Source: Euryarchaeota archaeon UBA54
Lineage (GTDB): Archaea > Thermoplasmatota > Poseidoniia > Poseidoniales > Thalassarchaeaceae
Assembly: GCA_002495735.1 (NCBI GenBank)
Contig: DAGM01000026.1
Location: forward strand, 1 to 25,103
Length of the DNA: 25,103 nt
Reading direction: 5' to 3'
This document shows, piece after piece, positions 6,244 through 13,933 of the stretch. Every line of letters begins with the position of its first letter. Position 1 is the stretch's first letter. The notes under the pieces are model-generated. The model was not told where the DNA came from, did no database searches, and saw only the letters and a list, made by a program, of their open reading frames with translations. Both the position numbers and the translations under genes were made by a program.

Positions 6244-7482
6244 ATGGGATCCGCGTATGAGCACCTCAGCAAAGCCGACAGGCTGGTGTTGGAAGGGCTG
6301 CGCTCGGCCGGCGAGGCGTGGATAGTCGGAGGATGGGTCAGGGAGGCTGCTTCGGGCCGTCACGAAACTGACTTAGATATTGCCACTACACTGCTGCCTG
6401 CTGAGGTCAAGGGACTGTTTCCGCGCTCTCTCATGGTAGGGGAGAAGTATGGTACAGTGATTGTCCGATTGAAAGATAATATCTCTGATGGAACTTGGGA
6501 GGTGACTACGTTGCGAAGCGAAGGTAGTTACGGCGATGGCAGGAGGCCAGATCAGGTAGAATTTGGCCAGAGTATAGAGGATGATTTGGCCCGGCGAGAT
6601 TTCACGATAAATGCGATGGCCATCGACTCGGATGGCGATGTGATAGATCCCTATGACGGTATGTCCGATCTACGAGCGGGCGTCCTGAGGGCAGTAGGTG
6701 AAGCAAGCGAGAGGCTTGGTGAAGATGGTCTACGGATAATGAGGGCGTACCGATTCCTAGATTCCACTGGTGGCATGCGGGACATGGAGTCCTCGTTGAG
6801 ATCTGCTGTGAGAGGGAACCTCAGTATGCTCGATGGGGTTTCCAGAGAGCGGATTGGAATGGAGATGGAAAGGATTCTCGGAGGTAGAAATGCTGGAGAG
6901 GTAATCTTGCAAATGCATGAAGACGGTGTTCTGGAACATGTCCTACCTAGAATCGCCTGTACCGTATCACCATCATTCTGCACCGACTTTCTGGTCAATC
7001 TCGCTCTGCTGTGCAGCGATGACCCGTCCGAGGGCAATGCCCTCGCGGGCAATCTACGCAATGCCCTCATGATGGCAAAGGGGCCGTTACGTCAAGTCGC
7101 GTTCCTTCACGACGCGAAGAATACCCCTGTGACAACTGAAATTGGTGGGCTTCGCCGCTTCCGTGCTGCTCTCCCTCTAGAGTGGCAGAATGCTTTCATT
7201 GCCTATTCGCACGGATTGGGGAAAGAAACCACCGAGTTCGTCGAGGCTCTGGCCACACTAAGCCCCCTCATTGCAGGTAACGCCCCCCTGATAGACGGAA
7301 ACACTCTGGTTGCTGCCACCGGGCTGGATCCGGGTCCGAGGATGGGGCGTCTGAAGGGGCTGTTGCACAGAATCCAGGTAGAACGGGACCTGCCTACTGC
7401 AGAAAGAGTTCTGTCGTTACTGGATGAGTTGAACTGGAGAGACTCAGATCACGAAGAGTGGACAGCACTCAGTTGGCCCTAG
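6244..7482 (+). CDS. cca: Class II (bacterial-type) CCA-adding / poly(A) polymerase family nucleotidyltransferase
   Basis: A 412-residue protein. The N-terminal palm has VGGWVRE (28-34) and the metal-binding DLD (43-45), then WEVTTLR (85-91), DDLARRDFTINAMA (113-126) and DPYDG. The EDGLR sequence (160-164) is the EDxxR template that selects CTP and ATP in class II enzymes. A helical C-terminal half follows. These are features of bacterial and eukaryotic class II tRNA nucleotidyltransferases, not of the unrelated-looking class I enzyme typical of archaea. The likely role is adding or repairing tRNA CCA ends. The tRNA-Val in this window already encodes CCA, so repair may be a main use. The gene overlaps the convergent GcvH-like gene by four bases. 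Confidence 0.88.
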   Translation: MGSAYEHLSKADRLVLEGLRSAGEAWIVGGWVREAASGRHETDLDIATTLLPAEVKGLFPRSLMVGEKYGTVIVRLKDNISDGTWEVTTLRSEGSYGDGRRPDQVEFGQSIEDDLARRDFTINAMAIDSDGDVIDPYDGMSDLRAGVLRAVGEASERLGEDGLRIMRAYRFLDSTGGMRDMESSLRSAVRGNLSMLDGVSRERIGMEMERILGGRNAGEVILQMHEDGVLEHVLPRIACTVSPSFCTDFLVNLALLCSDDPSEGNALAGNLRNALMMAKGPLRQVAFLHDAKNTPVTTEIGGLRRFRAALPLEWQNAFIAYSHGLGKETTEFVEALATLSPLIAGNAPLIDGNTLVAATGLDPGPRMGRLKGLLHRIQVERDLPTAERVLSLLDELNWRDSDHEEWTALSWP

Positions 7483-7982
7483 GGCAACTCGTTCAGCATC
7501 TCAATGTACTCTTCCTGATTGAGGAATTGGTCCTCGTCGAATTCGTGTGGCTCCACTATCACGCACCAACCGTCCCCATAGGCCTCGTCGTTGAGTAGGT
7601 CTGGATTGTCTTCGACCTCCCCATTCAGTTCCAGAATCTTACAAGAGAAAGGGGAATTTATCAGAAGTGTCTCAATCACGCCATTGTAGCTGGTGGTGAT
7701 GGTAATCAACAGGTCATCCGACCCGACCTCGTCACCGCTCCCCATGATTTGAGGAGAGTCGTCATCGTTGTCCTCGGCATCGGAGTCACCCTTGAACTCG
7801 CTATCATCCTCAGGGCGAGTGAGTACTACTCTGACGATGTTGCCGTACTCAGCACGGATGAATTCGCTGATTCCGACCTTCACCGATTTTGCTTTGTCAT
7901 CCAACGCTTGGAGCCAAAGATGTTCCAACGTGTACCTACGGTCGTGTGCGATGCTGAACTCGGAATAGTCGCCGTTCGCCAT
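7479..7982 (-). CDS. GcvH-like (glycine cleavage H fold) protein lacking the lipoyl lysine
   Basis: A 167-residue protein from the ATG at 7982; the longer upstream frame is antisense to the neighbouring gene. RRYTLEHLWLQ (15-25) matches the YTKEHEW start of GcvH, VKVGISEFIRAEYGNIVRVVL matches the VGITDYAQ...GDIV strand, and NSPFSCKILELNGEVEDNPDLLN plus YGDGW (109-139) match the second half. Aligned on the SP(V/F)S turn, the position of the lipoylated lysine (seven residues before the Ser/Ala of SP/AP) is isoleucine 103. No lysine occurs between K64 and K115. An acidic insertion of about 25 residues (58-90) precedes the lipoyl hairpin. It therefore cannot carry lipoate at the normal site; a scaffold or regulatory role is possible. 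No other glycine-cleavage gene is nearby. Confidence 0.78.
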   Translation of the reverse strand: MANGDYSEFSIAHDRRYTLEHLWLQALDDKAKSVKVGISEFIRAEYGNIVRVVLTRPEDDSEFKGDSDAEDNDDDSPQIMGSGDEVGSDDLLITITTSYNGVIETLLINSPFSCKILELNGEVEDNPDLLNDEAYGDGWCVIVEPHEFDEDQFLNQEEYIEMLNELP

Positions 7983-8096
7983 GTTATACCGAACTCGGCC
8001 GCTCAGATGAGCAATTTGAACTATTCGATTGGGATGCCCCTCAGAAGACCACGAGGGATTAACAACGAAACCCGCCTCGGTTGCATGGGGAGAGAG

Positions 8097-9275
8097 ATGG
8101 ATTTCCGCGAGACTGAGGAACAATGCATGATTCGCGAGATGGTACGCGATTTCGCTGAGAGCGTACTCGCCCCGACTTGCTTGGAGCGTGACAGAGCGCA
8201 GCGGGCCCCCCTTGAGGAATGGGCGGCATTCTGCGAGCAATCCGGGCTGCAGGGCATCACGATACCCGAGGATTATGGAGGTAGCCCAGTCGACGACATC
8301 TCGGAAGCGATAATTGTCGAGGAGCTTGCCCGTGTCGATCCATCGTTCTCCGTGATGTTTTGCGTACATGTCGGACTATGCTCGAAGACCATAGCCCTGC
8401 ACGGCAACCACGAGCAGAAACAGAAGTACCTCTCGAGACTAGTTGGAAGCGAGATTGGGGCCTATTCTCTATCCGAGGCCGGAGCAGGTACCGACGCTGC
8501 TGCACTCGGATGCAAGGCGAAACTGAACGAGGATGGTAGCCACTATGTCCTGAACGGCGAGAAAATGTGGGTAACCAACGGCGCGAGCGCCGGCATCTAC
8601 GTGCTGTTCGCCAAGGATGTTGACCATCCTGAATACGGTCAGAAGAAGCACGGGGGAACGACGGCATTCATCGTCGAGAGAGGTTTCGATGGTTTCTCCG
8701 TTGGAAAGAAGGAGGACAAGCTCGGAATTAGATCTAGCGACACCTGTTCGCTGCTTCTTGAGGACTGTAAAGTTCCGGTGGAGAATGTCCTAAAGAGCTC
8801 CGGAGAGGGATTTCCAATAGCCATGAATGCGCTCGACAACTCAAGGATAGGAATCGCTGCTCAGGCTCTAGGCATCGCGCAAGGGGCATACGAGGCGGCA
8901 CTGAACTACGCTCACGAGCGGGTCGCCTTCGGCAAGCCGATTGCCCACCACCAGAGCATCGGCAACTACCTCGCAGACATGGCTACCCGAACCGAAGCGG
9001 CCAGAATGATGGTTTACAAGGCGGCTTGGGCCAAGCAGATGCACTACGAGAATGCAGGCCCCAGGCACACCAAGGAGGCCAGCATGGCCAAGCTTTTCGC
9101 GGGCGATACCGCAATGTGGGTTTCTGAGAGGGCGGTCCAAGTCCTCGGAGGGTATGGCTACACAACTGACTTTCCCGTCGAGCGATTCTTCCGCGATGCC
9201 AAGATTACCCAGATTTACGAAGGTACCCAAGAGGTTCAGAGGATTGTTATCAACCGTTCGATAGCACCCGAGTGA
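8097..9275 (+). CDS. Acyl-CoA dehydrogenase, short/medium-chain type
   Basis: A 392-residue protein from the ATG at 8097, preceded by GGGGAGAG; an in-frame ATG at 8085 is possible. Standard family features are present: GLQGITIPEDYGG in the N-terminal helical domain, YSLSEAGAGTDAA (FAD/substrate loop), LNGEKMWVTNG, RIGIAAQALGIAQGAYE, and RVAFGKPIAHHQ. At the end, QIYEGTQEVQR holds the catalytic Glu of YEGT. The position of this Glu fits short- and medium-chain or butyryl-CoA dehydrogenases. The enzyme makes trans-2-enoyl-CoA and passes electrons to ETF, whose genes lie about 6 kb downstream. It is divergent from the GcvH-like gene. Chain-length preference cannot be read from the sequence. Confidence 0.92.
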   Translation: MDFRETEEQCMIREMVRDFAESVLAPTCLERDRAQRAPLEEWAAFCEQSGLQGITIPEDYGGSPVDDISEAIIVEELARVDPSFSVMFCVHVGLCSKTIALHGNHEQKQKYLSRLVGSEIGAYSLSEAGAGTDAAALGCKAKLNEDGSHYVLNGEKMWVTNGASAGIYVLFAKDVDHPEYGQKKHGGTTAFIVERGFDGFSVGKKEDKLGIRSSDTCSLLLEDCKVPVENVLKSSGEGFPIAMNALDNSRIGIAAQALGIAQGAYEAALNYAHERVAFGKPIAHHQSIGNYLADMATRTEAARMMVYKAAWAKQMHYENAGPRHTKEASMAKLFAGDTAMWVSERAVQVLGGYGYTTDFPVERFFRDAKITQIYEGTQEVQRIVINRSIAPE

Positions 9276-9289
9276 GGAATCGTTAGCGC

Positions 9290-10840
9290 TTACTCGGCCC
9301 AGCGATACACGCGCTGACCCTCGAGATTTCCCTCGGCACCAATGCTGACTAGTGCGAACTCGTCGTTCGGTTTGACCACTGAACGCTTGCGGGAGCCCCT
9401 GTGCAGGGCCTCGTAGACCGTCTTGTTGATTGGATGGCGTTCAGACAGGCGTTCGAAGAGGTGGAATCTTGAAGCGATCTCGCGCCACTGGGGCTGGACG
9501 ATGCCTTCGAAGACCTTGGCCTTAGCACCCGAACCGTAGCCGCACAGCCCAAGCTTCTCCCCTGACATATCGATGTTCTCAATATAGTCGGATTCCATGG
9601 TCGACATCAGAGCGAGGAAGATAGAACCAGTATACTGATTGCCAATCAGGCTTGATGCGCGGGTGGTTCTCTCGATTTTTTCATCCACGAAGATCTGGAA
9701 TGCATCTGTCTTGGAGATTAGTCTACGGTACGAATCATTCGCTCGCTCGAACTCCTCAATCCCCTCAGATGTGTCCGGGAAGTCCTCAGGCATTGGCTCT
9801 GGGCCAATCTGCTCGACAATCTCTGCCCACATCGGCAGATGTCTCCTGTCGTGACGGAAGACATCCGGGAACATCCTCTTACCTTGGAATGCATATGGCA
9901 AGTGGACGATGATGCGGCTCCATTGGTTGGTCAGAATCTCGTCGTTCTCGGGGCTATAGCGACCTTCACGAATCGCCTTTTCGCGGAAGTTGATGAATGC
10001 CTGCTTGACTGACTCAGAATAGCAGCGGTTGGAGAACTGGCCGTCAAAGATGGGAGTGTCCTTGTGAATCTGTAGCATCGGGCTCTCGAACATGACATCG
10101 TCCTTCTTAGAAGAGCGTGGAAGATGCTTGAGTATACGCTCAGTGAGTCCTTCCCTGATCTTCTCGCCGCTCTCACGGGCGAGGTCGAGAACATTCTCTA
10201 CAATGGCCCTAGTATTGACTTCTCTGCGAGGCTTGAAGAAGTCATGAACGGGCATCGTCGAGACGCCCCAGATGTCAGGGATCTCAAGCAGCCGAGGATT
10301 GTGACGTATCAGTATCGCACCGCCACCAGCGCCTTGAGTATACTCGCCTGTCGAACCGATGTCGTACTTGGCGTTGTCAGCGAACACAACGATGCCGATT
10401 CTACTCTTCCCCTCACCCCCGCGAGCAACCCAGTCGAGGGTGTTGTGCATGGCATCCACTGCACCTATGCAAGCGAAGGTCATGTCGACTACGTCGCAGT
10501 TGCGGAAGCAGTCCTTCCCCTGAGTGGGAGTGTAACGCTGCTCGAGCATGTCCATGATGTAAGTGGCAGTCGGCTTGGAGCCGTCTAAGGCTGACTCGGT
10601 TCCGAGGTATATCCTGCCGATGGAAGTAGGGTCGAGCTCATTACGGTCGAGCAGCCTGCGAACCGCGTTAGCACCCATTGTTGCTGTATCCTCGTGGACG
10701 TCGGGAATTGCCATCGCTGCAAGTCCGAGTCCACGGTTCAGCTTACCGAAATCGGCCCCTCTGAGCTTGGCGAAGTCCTCCATGTCGAAGTAGAGGCGAG
10801 GGAAGTGAATTGCGATGTCGTCTATCCCTACTGATGCCAT
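9290..10840 (-). CDS. mvaS: Hydroxymethylglutaryl-CoA synthase, long form
   Basis: A 516-residue protein. YLGTES (E82 general base), VVDMTFACIGA (C124 acyl-Cys nucleophile) and IVHLPYAFQGKRMF (H313) are the catalytic Glu, Cys and His of HMG-CoA synthase. The fold is thiolase-like, opening with GIDDIAIHFPRLY. It condenses acetyl-CoA with acetoacetyl-CoA to HMG-CoA, the first committed step toward mevalonate and archaeal isoprenoid lipids. The protein is much longer than the roughly 350-residue archaeal form, with an extra charged segment (about 200-300) between the Cys and His. It therefore looks closer to the bacterial/eukaryotic mvaS branch. It follows tyrS on the same strand after an 85-base gap holding a candidate promoter and a strong hairpin. 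Confidence 0.92.
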   Translation of the reverse strand: MASVGIDDIAIHFPRLYFDMEDFAKLRGADFGKLNRGLGLAAMAIPDVHEDTATMGANAVRRLLDRNELDPTSIGRIYLGTESALDGSKPTATYIMDMLEQRYTPTQGKDCFRNCDVVDMTFACIGAVDAMHNTLDWVARGGEGKSRIGIVVFADNAKYDIGSTGEYTQGAGGGAILIRHNPRLLEIPDIWGVSTMPVHDFFKPRREVNTRAIVENVLDLARESGEKIREGLTERILKHLPRSSKKDDVMFESPMLQIHKDTPIFDGQFSNRCYSESVKQAFINFREKAIREGRYSPENDEILTNQWSRIIVHLPYAFQGKRMFPDVFRHDRRHLPMWAEIVEQIGPEPMPEDFPDTSEGIEEFERANDSYRRLISKTDAFQIFVDEKIERTTRASSLIGNQYTGSIFLALMSTMESDYIENIDMSGEKLGLCGYGSGAKAKVFEGIVQPQWREIASRFHLFERLSERHPINKTVYEALHRGSRKRSVVKPNDEFALVSIGAEGNLEGQRVYRWAE

Positions 10841-10844
10841 TAGT

Positions 10845-10874
10845 CCACTCTCAAGCCCGCGCGGGCGAGAGTGG
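10845..10874 (-). promoter_or_regulatory. Strong 30-base hairpin directly before the HMG-CoA synthase start
   Basis: CCACTCTC (10845-10852) pairs perfectly with GAGAGTGG (10867-10874). Inside is the perfect 12-base palindrome GCCCGCGCGGGC, offset by an AA bulge. The structure ends four bases before the start codon at 10840, so in the mvaS mRNA it would cover any ribosome-binding site. It could be a translational control element, a DNA operator or a terminator of tyrS read-through. No T-run follows. Confidence 0.6.
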
Positions 10875-10914
10875 GTTATGAGTCCTCGCTCTGCGCAAAA
10901 ACCATTAGTTTCAG

Positions 10915-10921
10915 TAATAAA
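10915..10921 (-). promoter_or_regulatory. Possible TATA box for HMG-CoA synthase
   Basis: TTTATTA on the minus strand lies just after the tyrS stop in the AT-rich part of the tyrS-mvaS gap. At archaeal spacing it would start transcription near 10890, giving a leader of about 50 bases that contains the entire 10845-10874 hairpin. Confidence 0.4.
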
Positions 10922-10925
10922 CGTA

Positions 10926-12044
10926 CTATTGCGAGCCGGTTAGTTGGTTCATCGCTGCTAGGAGGTCCGGTTTTTGAGAGAAGTGCTGCGAAACCGGAGC
11001 TAGGACTTCGGACAGGCCGTCTGCTACGGCCATCTTGGCGTCGAGCGGGTGTATAGATCCGTCCGATACGGCTTCGACAAAACTCTGCAGATTATCCCAA
11101 TTTGAGGGCTCTCCAAACTTGGGGTCGGGAGTCACCGCGATGGAGTCGAGTTTTGGTAGCACGATGTATTGGGCAATCTCGAATACTGGAGAGGCGGGGT
11201 TGCCGATCTCGAGGAATGCTTTCCTCATCTTGGTTCTGAGTGAATCGAGGTCGTCATCGAGCAGGATTGCGTTGCCTGGGTCAGACTTGGACATCTTGTG
11301 ATCAAACGAATCCATCCTCCCCCCTGGCCCCTTCAGGCCCGACATCATGGGAGTGTGGATGCACGTGGCCTTGGTCCAATCGTACTTGTCGGCAACCTCT
11401 CGCATGTACATGTGCGCCTTGCGCTGGTCCATGCCTCCGAAAGCAATGTCAATCTCCAACTCGAAAATGTCCGCTGCCTGTAGGGCTGGGTAGTAGAACG
11501 CGGCTAGGTCGTGATCCGAGGAGTCCTCGTCGCGACCCATGATGCTGAACGTCCTGCGCACCCTAGAGAGGCTCATGTTCTTCGAACACCTGAGCACTCT
11601 CTCCCAGTACCTGCCTGAGTCCATCAGCTGTGATGCGCTCAGGAATCTGAGCTGGCCTGCCCCCTCGCCCTCGGGAGGATTTCCCAATAGCGCCCTGAAG
11701 ACCTCGGTCATGTATTCGCCGGCGAGTGTAATCTTGTCCATATCGCGATCGAACTTGTCATTCACCCAAGCGTGCCAGTCGGCGAGTAGGATGATTACGT
11801 TCACGCCTTCGTCGAGCATGTTGCGTATGGTGTCGGCAAGCAGTATCCAGCCCAAGTGTGCCTTGCCACTGGGCTCAAGTCCGATATATGCAACCAATTG
11901 ATCGTCTCCAGAGTGCGTCGGTCCTCCTGAAACAACAGAGGCGACGTGTTCTGCGCCGACGACTTCAGCGCAACCGGCGAACATACGGGAGACGCGTGAG
12001 CGCCCCTCATCATCTAGCGACAAGAGAGGGTCATTGTCGCTCAT
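10926..12044 (-). CDS. tyrS: Tyrosyl-tRNA synthetase, archaeal/eukaryotic type
   Basis: A 372-residue protein. YIGLEPSGKAHLGW (53-66) holds the class I HIGH-like motif, and HKMSKSDPG (249-257) holds KMSKS. Tyrosine recognition is visible as YPALQAAD (Y185, Q189, D192), followed by FGGMDQRKAHM (Q207), matching the Y-x3-Q-x2-D pattern of archaeal TyrRS rather than TrpRS. Length and lack of an S4 C-terminal domain also fit the archaeal form. The enzyme charges tRNA-Tyr in the cytoplasm. It lies eight bases after the unknown 12053-12568 gene and is very probably cotranscribed with it. Confidence 0.93.
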   Translation of the reverse strand: MSDNDPLLSLDDEGRSRVSRMFAGCAEVVGAEHVASVVSGGPTHSGDDQLVAYIGLEPSGKAHLGWILLADTIRNMLDEGVNVIILLADWHAWVNDKFDRDMDKITLAGEYMTEVFRALLGNPPEGEGAGQLRFLSASQLMDSGRYWERVLRCSKNMSLSRVRRTFSIMGRDEDSSDHDLAAFYYPALQAADIFELEIDIAFGGMDQRKAHMYMREVADKYDWTKATCIHTPMMSGLKGPGGRMDSFDHKMSKSDPGNAILLDDDLDSLRTKMRKAFLEIGNPASPVFEIAQYIVLPKLDSIAVTPDPKFGEPSNWDNLQSFVEAVSDGSIHPLDAKMAVADGLSEVLAPVSQHFSQKPDLLAAMNQLTGSQ

Positions 12045-12052
12045 GGTTCACC

Positions 12053-12568
12053 TCATTCGAGCAGTTTGGCCAGTTTTCCCGCGCGTCCTGCCGCCTTCGT
12101 GTTATCTCCCTGCTCCAACGCGGCCTCGATTTCCTCAATCATAGACTCTGCCTGTTCAGAGATCTCTTCGGGGATGTTTTGCGACATTGATATGAAGTGT
12201 CGCGCTGCAGAAATGCCGGACTTCGCCTTACTGGCCTTCTTGGCCCATTCTTTGGCCTTATCTCCTCTCTGCTTGGAATTGTATCCGGTGGCAGCGTCGA
12301 GGAACAAAGTCCAATTCTTGCGCGCCTCCATGGCTGATTTAACGGCCTCCGCATCATCGAAGTCAGGAGGGATATTGGTTATGTTCACAACCAATGCGCC
12401 CTGCTCGTTGTAACTGGCTACAATGGAGGTCATTATGTCGTGCGAACCGTTGAATGAATTGTCACCGGCGGCCTCGACATTATCGAAGTAATCCCGCGCC
12501 AGCACTGCCAGCCCGCCGTTCGAAGTTACCTGCTTTACCAGTCCGCGCTTGACATCAAATCTCTCCAT
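12053..12568 (-). CDS. Conserved-looking protein of unknown function upstream of tyrS
   Basis: A 171-residue protein from the ATG at 12568; the frame extends farther upstream, but MERFDVKRG is the natural start and the extension has no clear features. The first 90 residues look like a compact alpha/beta domain (ARDYFDNVEAAGDN, MTSIVASYNEQGALVVNITNIPPDFDD). The remainder is a Lys/Ala/Glu-rich helical region (about 95-171) likely to form a coiled coil. There is no signal peptide or membrane helix. I do not recognise the family with confidence; it may be one of the uncharacterised archaeal families. The eight-base gap to tyrS argues for cotranscription. Confidence 0.75.
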   Translation of the reverse strand: MERFDVKRGLVKQVTSNGGLAVLARDYFDNVEAAGDNSFNGSHDIMTSIVASYNEQGALVVNITNIPPDFDDAEAVKSAMEARKNWTLFLDAATGYNSKQRGDKAKEWAKKASKAKSGISAARHFISMSQNIPEEISEQAESMIEEIEAALEQGDNTKAAGRAGKLAKLLE

Positions 12569-12668
12569 GGTCGAGCGCTGGCTGAACCCTTCTTGAATGC
12601 TGTTACCACGCAAGCCCAATCGATGCTTGTGTCGAACGGGCTAAACCGGCATCGCCTGTCGGCGGGAC

Positions 12669-13886
12669 GTGCACCGAGGCAGCAGCAGCGCGCTAGCAGT
12701 AATCTTCGCGATGCTGATGCTGACTCCTGTGGTCAGCGCTGGTTCCGCTGTCGGACTGTACGAGAAAATCAGTCTGTCTGAGCAGGATCTCGGGCTAAAC
12801 GGAGCTGCGGTGGATCCCCTGGGAGAATGGGCGATAGTGTTCGGGGCCGACTCATACCTAGAGTTAGTGAAGACCTCTAATCCAGATGACAGAGTGGAAC
12901 TAATTTGGAATGGCGGCGAGGATTTGACGTATGGCGACTTCCACCCCGGAGGGCAAACAGCCCTCATCGTAGGCAGTGATGGGCAGGTCCTCAGATACGC
13001 ACGCGAGGACCACTCGGTAACCGACGCAGGAGGGGATCTGGAGTTCAATCAAATCAGGTTGACCGCAGTGGCATGGAACTCCGGAGGATCTTGGGCCTAT
13101 GTAGGAGGGTCCGACGGCTGGCTGTGGAGGATGAGGGCCGCTGCTGACGGTGGTGCTGAGGTGCATCTAATTCAGGGCCGGGGAGAGAGCGACATCACAG
13201 GAATAGACTGTCATCCATCGGTAATGGCCTGCGTAGTCACCAGCCTAGTTGATGGCATCGGAGTGATTGATAGGGACCATACTCTGTACTGGCTAGGTGG
13301 TACCGGATATCCATGGTCCGACGTCGTATGCCCCTCAACTGAAACAGCAGACTGCGTCGCTGTCTCGAGCGACAGGAACATCGCGAGGGTGACTCTGAAC
13401 GCAGACGTCGCGTCAACCTCCGATGTGAGGTTGGTGCAAGTTACCGGTGCCGAGGGTTACTTCACCGGGATATCGCGTCAGAGCGATGACAGGTCTCTAA
13501 TCTACGTAGCTCCCTTCGGCCTGATTGAGCACGACCTGAGCTTGAATTCCTCCTTCCCCTGGCTGGAGAACTCAGATGTGGCGGAATACGACACGGGAGT
13601 CTCAGGTAGTCGGATAGTAGCGACATGGAGTACTGACAGAGACAGTGGGTGGATACTTACGGACCGAGGTGAGCTGGTGCAATACCACCCGCCATACTCG
13701 AACGCCATCGGAGGCGTGCTAGAGGTTTGGATCCTCATTGCCATCCCTGCTGTTACACTACTGGTGTTACTCAGTTTCGCACTCAGCCTCTCTCCGGGGC
13801 TTCAGCAGCGTTTCACCCTGCGATTTGGCACTGTCGAAGAGAAACGGGCGGCACGCCGAGAAGCACGTAGGAAGAAGGGCAGATAG
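12669..13886 (+). CDS. Secreted, membrane-anchored beta-propeller protein
   Basis: A protein of 405 residues from a GTG. The N-terminus is a signal peptide (about residues 5-26, SALAVIFAMLMLTPVVSAGSA). The ectodomain is made of repeated short strands such as VDPLGEWAIVFGAD, FHPGGQTALIVGSDGQVLRY, VAWNSGGSWAYVGGSDGWLWRM and IDCHPSVMACVV, a WD40/YVTN-like beta-propeller pattern. A C-terminal transmembrane helix (about 349-374) is followed by a short basic cytoplasmic tail ending KRAARREARRKKGR. The topology predicts an outside propeller held in the membrane. No enzymatic motif is visible, so ligand binding or surface interaction is the best guess. It lies 47 bases upstream of glutaryl-CoA dehydrogenase on the same strand and is divergent from the tyrS group. 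Confidence 0.8.
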   Translation: MHRGSSSALAVIFAMLMLTPVVSAGSAVGLYEKISLSEQDLGLNGAAVDPLGEWAIVFGADSYLELVKTSNPDDRVELIWNGGEDLTYGDFHPGGQTALIVGSDGQVLRYAREDHSVTDAGGDLEFNQIRLTAVAWNSGGSWAYVGGSDGWLWRMRAAADGGAEVHLIQGRGESDITGIDCHPSVMACVVTSLVDGIGVIDRDHTLYWLGGTGYPWSDVVCPSTETADCVAVSSDRNIARVTLNADVASTSDVRLVQVTGAEGYFTGISRQSDDRSLIYVAPFGLIEHDLSLNSSFPWLENSDVAEYDTGVSGSRIVATWSTDRDSGWILTDRGELVQYHPPYSNAIGGVLEVWILIAIPAVTLLVLLSFALSLSPGLQQRFTLRFGTVEEKRAARREARRKKGR

Positions 13887-13933
13887 CCGAGCAACGTTCA
13901 TTTGCGGCACACTGTCGCAGAGTGTTGAGAAAG

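Noticed and set aside
7749..8096. Extension of the acyl-CoA dehydrogenase frame upstream to 7749.
   Set aside because: It overlaps the GcvH-like gene on the other strand, and the normal family start is at 8097.
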